Shown piece by piece: positions 47,601 to 56,034 of a DNA stretch of 64,000 nucleotides. Each line of letters starts with the position of its first letter. Position 1 is the stretch's first letter. Where the stretch lies: assembly GCF_014639275.1 (NCBI RefSeq), contig NZ_BMFW01000001.1:138468-202467 (forward strand). The letters run 5' to 3'. The translations under genes were made by a program, and so were the position numbers. This stretch comes from Arthrobacter liuii. GTDB lineage: Bacteria > Actinomycetota > Actinomycetes > Actinomycetales > Micrococcaceae. The notes beneath the pieces are model-generated. The model searched no databases, had not been told where the DNA came from, and saw only the letters and a program-made list of their open reading frames with translations.

Positions 47601-49096
47601 TTGGCCGCCGCTTCGCGGGCCTCCACCAGGTCCTCGAGCCGGGCCAGCAGGGAGGAGCCGCCGGCGGACCCGGCGGCAAGGTGGTCCCCGCCGAGGGGGC
47701 TGTGGCCCGAGCCCACGTGCGGCAGCCACTGCAGCCAGTTCCAGCGCTCCCGGGATTGGGCGGAGGTGATGGCGGTGAGGACCACTTCCCCCGGGGAATG
47801 CAGGCCCACCAGCTGCAGCACCATGCCGCGGGCAACATCGTCCACCAGGCCGCGGGCGCCGGCGATGCCCAAGGCGCCGGAGGTGCGCAGCTGGGAAACC
47901 AGGGGGACGCCTTCGATTTCGCTGAACTGCTTGATGCAGTCCTGGATTTCGCGGGCGTACTGGACCTCGGTGTCGTTGGTGGAGGGTTCTTCAAGCGGGA
48001 TGCGGGAAGGTGCGGTCCCCAGGCCAAACCGCAGGCCCAGGAACGACGAGTGTTCGGGGCGGTGCGTCCACAGCAGGGGTCCGAGCTTGTAGATGGCGTC
48101 CACGGTGTCGCTGACCGACGGCGCTTCCTGGAGCCGGACGGCGCGTTCCACCTGCTGCAGTTCGGTGAGGTCCTGCCGGAAGGCGGCCATCGAGGCGCGG
48201 AACTGCTTGAGCTGTTCCTTCTGCTGCTTCCGGGTCCGCATCTGCTGGTCCACGTAGTGGCCCACGATGAACAGGGGCATCATCAGCATGAACACCATGG
48301 AGAGCACATTCTGCGTGACGGCGAAAATGACAGCACCCATCATCAGCGGTGCGATCAGCATAATGTACGGGAAGGGCTGGTCCTCGGGGCGTTTGGGCCC
48401 GGCGGGCAGGACCCGCTTGGGCACCTCGAAGCGGGGTACCACCCGCGGGGAGCGGTTGAAGTCCACCAGGGGCGACGTCGGCGCTGCCGCATGGTTGTGC
48501 CCCAGCGGCACCACGGTGACCGTGGTGTCACCCAGGGTCACCGTGTCGGAGGAGTTCAGGATGGCGCGGGTCACCGGCAGGCCGTCCATGAGGAGGCCGT
48601 TGGCGGAGTTGGTGTCAACGATCTCGACGCCCTCGGCCACCGTGATCCGGGCGTGCCGCTTGGAGGTGAGCGGGTCCGTCAGCCGGATGTCCACGTCCCG
48701 GTCCCGGCCGATATAGCTGGTGCCGGTGGGCAGCGAAAATTCGCGGCCGGCGTCGGGCCCTGACAACACCCGAAGGGTTGCGGCAGCCGGCCCCCGGTTG
48801 GCGCCAGGTTCGTGGAACTGCCCGCTGGCCTGGGCCAGCGATACCACCGAGCCGGGGCGCAGGCCTGATTCGAGGAGGTTGTCCTCCCGGGCCAGGATGT
48901 TTCCACTGATGCCGGCGCCCACGAAGGCTTCGTCGATCCGCAGGGAAAGGTTCTCCGGGGCAGCCGTGCCTTTGCGGTCCGGGTCCGCGGCCCACAGCAC
49001 GGTGGCGATATCGGCCACGGTGGCCAGGCCGTCCACGGTGACCGCCAGGTCCTTGGCGTCGGCGGGTTCGCGGCGAAGTGTCAGCCGGATCCTCAT
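44651..49096 (-). CDS. FHA-domain EssC/EccC-type FtsK/SpoIIIE ATPase
   Basis: A 1481-residue membrane ATPase resembling the motor of type VII secretion. In order: an N-terminal ubiquitin-like region (about 1-90); an FHA domain (about 105-197, with SYIGRDRDVDIRLTDPLTSK, RHAR and NSANGLLMDG); two membrane helices (about 242-280); and three P-loop modules. Module 1 has GTTGAGKSE (about 698-706) and Walker B LIIIVDEFAA. Module 2 has GTGGSGKSA (about 1024-1032) with LVDG in place of a Walker B acid pair. Module 3 has GPPGAGRT (about 1302-1309), with Arg instead of the P-loop Lys. Only module 1 looks fully competent, as in EccC proteins. The ATG overlaps the previous stop by 4 bases. Confidence 0.9.
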   Translation of the reverse strand: MRIRLTLRREPADAKDLAVTVDGLATVADIATVLWAADPDRKGTAAPENLSLRIDEAFVGAGISGNILAREDNLLESGLRPGSVVSLAQASGQFHEPGANRGPAAATLRVLSGPDAGREFSLPTGTSYIGRDRDVDIRLTDPLTSKRHARITVAEGVEIVDTNSANGLLMDGLPVTRAILNSSDTVTLGDTTVTVVPLGHNHAAAPTSPLVDFNRSPRVVPRFEVPKRVLPAGPKRPEDQPFPYIMLIAPLMMGAVIFAVTQNVLSMVFMLMMPLFIVGHYVDQQMRTRKQQKEQLKQFRASMAAFRQDLTELQQVERAVRLQEAPSVSDTVDAIYKLGPLLWTHRPEHSSFLGLRFGLGTAPSRIPLEEPSTNDTEVQYAREIQDCIKQFSEIEGVPLVSQLRTSGALGIAGARGLVDDVARGMVLQLVGLHSPGEVVLTAITSAQSRERWNWLQWLPHVGSGHSPLGGDHLAAGSAGGSSLLARLEDLVEAREAAAKRSGPDLRPGIDPLKHELEEPVLPSVLVIVEDDAPVDRGRLTRLAERGPDSGVHILWVATDIQALPAACRDFMVVDGDHGTTTGQVRLGRHTYPVSCESVDAELAAQLARMLAPVVDVGKPVNDDSDLPRAVSYATLIGKDFLDNPQAVAERWTENNSVHATAVANRKDNGTLRALVGSKGIEPLYLDLKNEGPHALVGGTTGAGKSEFLQSWVMGMAAAYSPDRVSFLFVDYKGGAAFADCINLPHTVGLVTDLSPHLVRRALTSLRAELHYREQLLNRKKAKDLLALQREADPDAPPYLIIIVDEFAALANDVPEFVDGVVDVAARGRSLGLHLILATQRPAGVIKDNLRANTNLRVALRMADEDDATDILGVPDAAYFDPAIPGRGAAKTGPGRVQGFQTGYAGGWTTDRPQRPQIDIVEMAFGSGPRWEAPAPDKPVAAEPAGPNDIARMTTNIVRAADTLAIAPPRKPWLDELAKTYDFSKLPNPRTDEQLLLGVADDPVHQDQPTVFYEPDRDGNMAIYGTGGSGKSAALRGIAIAAAVTPRGGPVHVYGIDCGSAGLRMLEELPHVGEIISGDDVERVGRLLRLLRDIAELRSAQFAEVRSSTIVEYRKLANRPDEKRIFVLVDGMSAFREAYEHSKLSGLWDIFLQLATDGRTLGIHLVVTGDRPNAVPASLLASIQRRLVLRLSSEDDYISMDVPRDVLTATSPPGRGLLDGLEVQLAVLGGNSNLALQAREVHKLSEAMLRQGLETAPGIERLPDQVDLDVLPAGSPDLPVIGVDDESLQPAEIMARGPMLLAGPPGAGRTVALVTLAYALRRSNPATELIYLGSRRSAVASLPIWNRSVVGPDDLAAVVEDLVEHSTGNPGMVAIFIEGLTEFTDTIAESGMAQLVTASLKADQWVVGESESSTWSSAWQLAQPFKSGRRGLLLSPGDIEGDSLLNTSLGRVSPDFIPGRGYVVGRGKARKIQVALPPENRD

Positions 49097-49797
49097 CCTT
49101 CGTCCACGCCCCTCATCTTTTCCAGCAGGTACAGGTCATCGGGCGTCACCAGGTGGGTGGTGACGGCGTGCTCCACCAGCCTCGCGCGGCGGTTGGTGGC
49201 AAGCTTTCCGCCGCCGCCGCGCAGGCCCGCTACCCCCACCCGGTTCAGCTTGTCGCAGACGTTGTCCAGCTTGCGGTTGAAGCGCGTCAATGCCCAGCCC
49301 AGGGTTTTCGCGGCGGCCGCGGAGGATGGGATGGCACTGAAGCCGGTGCCCTCGCGCCGAAGCACGGGCTCTGCGAGCGCCACGATCAGCGCCTTCTGCG
49401 CGTCCGTGAAGACCACGGGGCCGATGGTGGTGTCACCGCTGCCGGCGCCTTCCCTGGCCTCCTGCCGGAAGGACGGCGTTTTCAGGTGTACGGCGAACTC
49501 GTAGGTGGTGGGACCGGCCGTGAAGATGATGTTGGTATGGCTGAACACCAACGGAATCCGGGCACCGGGCGACAACCAGGCCTGCATGCCGCCGGAGGCG
49601 TCAGCCACTGTGGCAGAGAGCATGCTGCCCACGTTGCTGAGCCACCAGATGCCGTCATAACGGGCCACCTGCAGGAACTGCCGGTGCAGGTACGGGTTGT
49701 CATCCACCTCAAGGTCGCCTTCGCGGCCGATGTTGAAGATGTCCTCATCCGATGGCTCATACCATTCGCCACAGAAATCTATAGCTAGATCCCCCAT
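49093..49797 (-). CDS. FHA-like protein with C-terminal winged-helix-like domain
   Basis: A 234-residue protein. The N-terminal half has an FHA-type strand pattern: FNIGREGDLEVDDNPYLHRQ (about 21-40), IWWLSNVGS, then IPLVFSHTNIIFTAGPTTYE. The C-terminal half is helical with a possible wing (AAAAKTLGWALTRFNRKLD, then GLRGGGGKLATNRRARLVEH), resembling a winged-helix regulator. No phosphatase or kinase motif. It starts at ATG 49797 with GAGGAGG upstream, and its stop overlaps the ATPase start (ATGA). It may read phosphothreonine signals from the adjacent kinase. The 103 bases between it and the kinase gene contain no open frame of interest. Confidence 0.65.
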   Translation of the reverse strand: MGDLAIDFCGEWYEPSDEDIFNIGREGDLEVDDNPYLHRQFLQVARYDGIWWLSNVGSMLSATVADASGGMQAWLSPGARIPLVFSHTNIIFTAGPTTYEFAVHLKTPSFRQEAREGAGSGDTTIGPVVFTDAQKALIVALAEPVLRREGTGFSAIPSSAAAAKTLGWALTRFNRKLDNVCDKLNRVGVAGLRGGGGKLATNRRARLVEHAVTTHLVTPDDLYLLEKMRGVDEG

Positions 49798-49900
49798 GAT
49801 CTGTGCCTCCTCAAGGCAGAACTGTTCCGGTCACCGGAGTGCTGATGACGTGCTGTTGCCGGCTCCCTGTGCAGGAGTGCCACTGGCCGGCCAGGGAAAG

Positions 49901-51610
49901 TCATTGCCCGGCGCAGGCGATGGAGCCCGCCTCCATCGGTGAAAATGCGCCGTCGGTGCGCACAATCATCACCTGGATGCAGGTCTGCCCAGTAGGGTTG
50001 GGCCGGACCCGGACGGGCGGCCGTGCGATGGCCTGGAATTCCCCTCCGCCGCCGATCGTGTACACCTTCCACTTGTAGGTGTCCCCGTCCTTGGGCTGCG
50101 GGTTGGTCCACGTGAAGCTGGCTTCCGCGTCGCCGCCGATAGATCCCTTGAGGCCTTCGACGTCGGGCACGGTGCCGTTGTCCAGGGCGTCGGCCGGGGG
50201 TTTGGTTACCTGCTGGGTGGCCACGGTCTTGGGCGGCCCCGGGGCGGCGTTGGCCACCACGATCCCCACCACCGCAGCCAGGGCCAGGAGGGTGCCGCCG
50301 GTGATTGCCAACCACAGGTTGCGCTTGCCGTGGTCTGCTTCCGGGGCCGGCTGCGGCTCGTCCACCCTTACGGCCCGCTGGACTGTTGCGCCGGCGGTGT
50401 AGGCCGCATCGGGCCCGGCTCCCCTTGCGTCCGTCACCGGTGCGCCGTAGTTCACCCCACCTGAGCTGCCGCGCAGGACGGTGGACTGGGCCCACTCACC
50501 CTGCCCGGCGCCGTCGGCCGCGTCTGCTCCACGTGCAGCCGTGCCGGGGGCAAAGCGCGACGGCGGCGCGGAGCCACCCGTGCGTCCCGTCGCGTCAGTC
50601 CCGCTGCCGGGCGGGGTGGGGCGGGTGCGTGCCGGGAAAGTGGGGGCGCTGCCGGTGCCTTCCGGGTCGATGGCGGCGATGCTGCGGACGCGGGTCTCCT
50701 CGGCGCCGTCGTCCGGGTGGCCTTCCTCCTGCTGGGGCTCTTCCAGGACTTCGAAAGGCGTGACGGAGAGGTTCAGCTCGGCCTGGATGCGCTGCAGGGC
50801 CAGGGCGAAGGCGTGCGCCGAGGAGTACCGGGACTGCGGCGATTTGGCCATGGCCGTTGCCAGTGCCAGTTCCAGGGATTCCGGCACATCCGCACGGCCC
50901 AGCCGCGGCAGCGCCATGTTGCTGATCCGGTTGATCAGTTCGCGCTGGGAATTGTCCGCCCCGGGAATGACGAAGGGCGAGCGGCCTGCCAGCAGGGTGT
51001 AAAGCGTAGCGCCGAGGGCCCACACGTCCACCATGACGCCGTCCACATTGCCGTCCCGGAACTGCTCCGGCGGGGACCAGGGAATGGACATGCCCGAGTC
51101 GTCGTCGCTGTCACCGGCAAGGGTGCCGGAAATCCCAAAGTCGGTGAGCGCCGGACGGTTGTAGTCCGTCACCAGGATGTTGGCGGGCTTGATATCGCGG
51201 TGGGCGATGCCGGCGCGGTGGGCGGTTTCGACGGCGGAGGCCACCTGGATGCCGACGGCCAGGACTTCATCCACGCTGAAGCGCTGCCGCCGGTACCGCA
51301 CGTCCAGGCTGGGCCGGGAGCAGTACTCCATGGCCAGGTAGGAGTGTCCGTCGTCCGTTACTTCCGCTTCGAATATGGTGACGATGTATGGGTGCGAGGA
51401 CAGTTGGGCCATGAGGTTGGCCTCTGACTCGAAACGCCGCCGGGCGCCCTCGGTCTTCAGGTCCGAGAGCAGCACCTTGACCGCCACCTTCCGGCGCGGC
51501 CTGTCCTGTTCGTACAGGTAGACGTCGGAAAACCCGCCGGAACCAAGCAGGCTGATGTAGGTGAACCCCGGAATGCGGGGCGGCGGCGCTACGGGCCGTT
51601 TGGAACTCAA
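49901..51610 (-). CDS. Hanks-type Ser/Thr protein kinase, membrane-anchored
   Basis: A 569-residue receptor-type kinase. The kinase domain (about 15-270) shows the Gly loop LLGSGGFSDVYL, the ATP Lys in VAVKVL (Lys45), HRDIKPANIL (catalytic Asp139), TDFGISGTL (Asp157) and SPPEQF as the APE equivalent. A Pro/Gly-rich juxtamembrane linker follows, then one helix (NLWLAITGGTLLALAAVVGI, about 433-458) and an external beta-rich domain (EASFTWTNPQPKDGDTYKWK) instead of PASTA repeats. The start is TTG 51610 with GAGGAG upstream, overlapping the previous stop. Probable targets are the FHA-linked proteins of this locus, with the PP2C gene providing the opposing phosphatase. Confidence 0.88.
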   Translation of the reverse strand: MSSKRPVAPPPRIPGFTYISLLGSGGFSDVYLYEQDRPRRKVAVKVLLSDLKTEGARRRFESEANLMAQLSSHPYIVTIFEAEVTDDGHSYLAMEYCSRPSLDVRYRRQRFSVDEVLAVGIQVASAVETAHRAGIAHRDIKPANILVTDYNRPALTDFGISGTLAGDSDDDSGMSIPWSPPEQFRDGNVDGVMVDVWALGATLYTLLAGRSPFVIPGADNSQRELINRISNMALPRLGRADVPESLELALATAMAKSPQSRYSSAHAFALALQRIQAELNLSVTPFEVLEEPQQEEGHPDDGAEETRVRSIAAIDPEGTGSAPTFPARTRPTPPGSGTDATGRTGGSAPPSRFAPGTAARGADAADGAGQGEWAQSTVLRGSSGGVNYGAPVTDARGAGPDAAYTAGATVQRAVRVDEPQPAPEADHGKRNLWLAITGGTLLALAAVVGIVVANAAPGPPKTVATQQVTKPPADALDNGTVPDVEGLKGSIGGDAEASFTWTNPQPKDGDTYKWKVYTIGGGGEFQAIARPPVRVRPNPTGQTCIQVMIVRTDGAFSPMEAGSIACAGQ

Positions 51611-53470
51611 GGAATCTCCTCAAAACGCAGTGAGATGTTGTCGCCCAGCTCCGCGATATCGCCGTCGAGCAGGATGGCCATCTCGTTCTGGGCCAGGCGC
51701 CGCGGCGGTTGGCCTTCACGGACCAGCACGGTGCCGTTGGTGGCTTTGAGGTCGCAAAGCATCACGTGCCAGCCCTCAAGCCGCACCTCGACATGGGACC
51801 GTGAGATGTCACCGCCGGGGCTTGCCACCTGCACCAGGCGCGGCATGACCCCGCCCTGGACCCGGGACACGGAGGGCTGCCGGCCGATGACCATCGACTG
51901 GTCAAGGTCCAGGAGTTCACCCGTGGACAGCCGCATCCGGCCCAGCCTGGGCCGCGCCACCTGTATGGCATCCGGCAACAAGGCAGCCCCGCAGGCGCTG
52001 CACAGGGCATGTGTGGGCGGATTGGCGTGGCCCCGTGCACAGACGCGGGCCAGCACCAGTGGTCCCCCGCCGGCGTCCTGCTGTACGGCCGCGTTCATTG
52101 CCGGACCGGGCGCCGTTCCCGGGATGCTGCTCTTCATCACCGTCTGGCCATCGTGGTCGGGGTCGAAGGCCGCACCGGCTTCCTGCTCCCGGACAGGATC
52201 GTCGGCGGCGCCGGGCTTCCGGGCCGGACCCCCGGGGCCAGCGCTGAACGAAAGGGGCGCCGGCATGGACGGCGGCGGAGGCGTGCCGGGGGTTGGCGCC
52301 GGGGAGGACGCGGGGGCCGCTGATGCCGGCGTCGCTCCCCCGGTGCGCCAGGGGACGGAATCGATGAGGACACCGGAGGAAGCAGGACGGGCCGCGGTGG
52401 CAGGAGCTTCGTCCGGGCCAGGGCCGGATCCAGCCGGGCCGAAGGACCCGGCCCCTCTTGCCTTGGAACCGACCGGCGGGCCTTGCGGGGCCACGCCTTG
52501 GGCGGCCTCAAGGACGGGCAGCGCTTCGGCAGCAGGCAGGGCCGGCTGCTGCTGCGGGGACACGTGGCCGGAATCGGCATCGACTTCCTCGCGCACGGCT
52601 GCGTCCTCGATGTTCCGCATCACGGTGCGGTCCCACAAATGGTCGTAGGACGTGGTGGTCTCCACCGCCGGAGCGGCACCAGTTTCTTCGCCCGGGGCAA
52701 TGGTGGCGTCCGGGTCCACGCCGTGCGCGGCAGGCCTTGGGGGCAAATCCCCGTCATCCTGGAGCTCGACATCAATGACCCCTGCCACCGTTTCAGCCGA
52801 GGCTTCCTGCTCGGGAAGGATGGTGATGCCGGCCAGGTCCTCCGGCTCCGGCAGGGCATCACGCTGCGGCACGGCGGCCGAAGGAGCGTTTGGGACGGCG
52901 GCGGTGTCCACTTCGCCGGAAGCATTTACCGCGAAGGGGCCATCGGCCGTGGCCGGGGTAGGCACTGCTTCGGTGCGGTCCGCTGCCGCCGGACCTCCGA
53001 CGGCGGCAGGGCCGGACGGCCCGCCCAGGGTCAGGGACTGCAGCAACACGACGCCCTCGCCAAGCGGCAGTTCGGCAAGCGGCAGCCCGGGTTGTCCCCC
53101 AGCTTGCCCTGCGGTGCCGCCGGCGGCGATACCAAGCCTGCACATCCCGGGCACCACGAACCTGCGCTCGTTCCAGGTGGTCACATCACGGCCGTCAAGG
53201 TCCACGGGGCCTGCGGGCTGCTCCACCGTGAGGTCGATGTCGCCGCGCAGGAAGACCCGCAGGGACCCGTTGAACGCCAGGATTCCGAAGGACGGTATGC
53301 GGGTGAGCGATCCGCCGGAACTGCTGGTCACGGCCGCGAGGACCTCGTGCGGCTCGGGGCGTCCGGCCAGGAGCTGCCACAGTGCGCCCGCGAGTTCAGT
53401 TGACGATTCCGGGCCCAGGAGCACTGCGGTGCCGGACCGGACAATGCCCAGCCAGGTGCCGGGGAGGTAG

Positions 53471-53484
<14 letters not shown>
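51607..53484 (-). CDS. Zinc-ribbon and FHA-domain protein
   Basis: A 625-residue protein. The N-terminal 160 residues form a beta-rich region of unknown type (LGIVRSGTAVLLGPESSTEL; WNERRFVVPGMCRLGIAAGG). A long Pro/Ala/Glu-rich disordered centre contains several Thr sites in TVM/TI contexts (DRTVMRN, GQTVMKS) that could be phosphorylated. A CARGH...CSACG zinc-ribbon-like motif lies near 510, and a C-terminal FHA domain follows (SMVIGRQPSVS; GGDISRSHVEVRLEG; DLKATNGTVL). The stop overlaps the kinase start, and the gene start overlaps the PP2C gene by 14 bases. Confidence 0.75.
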
Positions 53485-54399
<915 letters not shown>

Positions 54400-54403
<4 letters not shown>

Positions 54404-56034
54404 GCCTGTCCTAGGTAAAAGGTACGGTCTCCAAAGTGCACGCTGGATCCCGGGGTAACAAATGTGGGGACGCCCGGCACGAGGGGTGTGCGCAGGCCGT
54501 CCGGGGTGGTCACGGCGCTGCCGTTGGTGGACTGCCGGTCAGTCACCCAGATGCCTGCGCCGTCGGTGAGCAGGTGCAGGTGCGTCTTGGAGATGGAGCG
54601 CCCGGGATCGTCCACGGCCAGCAGCTGGGCGTGTTGCTCCCCGGCCTGCCCCACGGGGTTGCGGCCCACCAGGACGCTGCGGTCCAGCTGGAAGTCGCGG
54701 CCGTCGTCCAGGCGGATGCGGAGGACGGCCACGGGGGCCGGGCCACCGCTTCCGGGGCGCACTTGGGTGCGTTCGACGTCGTCGTCCACGTACTGCGGGA
54801 ACGCCCGGTGGCCCGTGGCGGCAGCGGGCGGCGGCGCGAAGGAGGCAGGTGAGGTGTAGGGCATGGTTTGTGACGGCATGGCGGCCGACGGCGCGGGTAC
54901 TTGGCGTGCGGGGGCTTGCGGCGTGTTTGCCTGCTGCAGCGGTGCGGCGGGGGCCGGGTTGTACGAGGCCGTGGCCTGCGGTGCGGAAACCTGGGGCCGG
55001 GCGGCTTCCGAGCCCGCAGCGTTCGGCGCCTTGGCACCGGCCACCGGGGACAGCACCTGCTGCACGGGCGGAAGGTTCAGGGGCGCGAAGCTGTAGGGCC
55101 CCTGGATGCCGCCGGTGGTGATGGGGTCGCGGCCTGCCTTGACGTCGAACACCAGGGTCTTGGCAGCGGTGTCATGCCACCCGCGCAGCCCGCCGTTCTT
55201 GTCCCAGCGGTTGGAAACCACCACCAGCACAGCCCAGGCGGCACCCGCCAGGAGCAGCGGGCCAAGGATGAACAGTGCGGCGTCAAACCACTTGAAGACC
55301 ACCACCAGGACCGCCGCCAGCAGGGCCAGCAGGACGCCGGCCCCGGTGATGAGGCCGCGCAGGAATACGGTCCCCGCGCCGGGTGCGTAACCGTCCTGGT
55401 CCGCGCTGCGGATGCCCATCAGCAGGTTGCCGGCTGTCTTGCCGGTGCGGGCCTCCATGCCGAGGACCACGATCAGGTAGGCCAGGGTCAGGCCGAGGCC
55501 AATGCCGCCAAACAGCACCAGGGACGAGGTGTCGTAAACGATGAAGCCGCCGCTCCGGGTCCGGGTGATCCCGGCGAACCCGATGGCGAACGCCACCACC
55601 AGCACGGCCACTCCGGGCAGCCAGTCGATGACAGCAGCACCGAGCCGCTTGCCCGCCGTAGCCGGAACAAGCTGAAGGTTCACTGCCATTCCCGTTCCTC
55701 CCCCTGGAGCGGCCTCCACCTTGGTGGAACCGCCGGTCTTCCCCGGCCCGGTTCCCGCGTGCAGGATTTCCCTGCGTACGGCGCCCGTGAATGCGGTGCC
55801 CGACGGCTGACCTGCCGGGGGCCTTTCTACTACCGGGATAGTACCGGGAATCCCCGGCACGTGCGCGGGACGCGCTTCCCGGCCGTAGCTCCGGCCATGG
55901 TCCACCATCGGGTCCTGGGTGCGGGGGCGTCGCGCCGCCCTGTTGGGCAGCGGCGCACCGCAGGCAGGGCAGAAGGTGGCACCCGCACGGATCTGCTGTT
56001 GGCAGCGCGGGCAGCGTTCGGCGTCGGACGTCAC
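54400..56034 (-). CDS. Zinc-ribbon, RDD membrane and FHA-domain protein
   Basis: A 544-residue three-part protein. The N-terminal zinc ribbon is CPRCQQQIRAGATFCPACGA (Cys8, 11, 22 and 25). An RDD-type membrane domain with about four helices spans about 125-300 (AGKRLGAAVIDWLPGVAVLV, TGKTAGNLLMGIRS, GLRGWHDTAAKTLVFD). After a Pro/Ala/Gln-rich linker comes a C-terminal FHA domain (DRSVLVGRNPVG; GRSISKTHLHLL; DRQSTNGSAV). This places a phosphothreonine reader on the inner membrane face. The start is GTG 56034, overlapping the transglutaminase-fold gene stop. Confidence 0.8.

Noticed and set aside
45608..48763. A 1051-codon open frame antisense to the EssC-like ATPase
   Set aside because: High GC leaves antisense frames open. 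The translation is Gly/Val/His-rich without domains and mirrors a strongly supported gene.
49798..49900. A hidden WXG100 gene between the FHA-like and kinase genes
   Set aside because: The 103-base gap is too short for a WXG100 protein (about 100 residues) and no frame shows a W-x-G motif.
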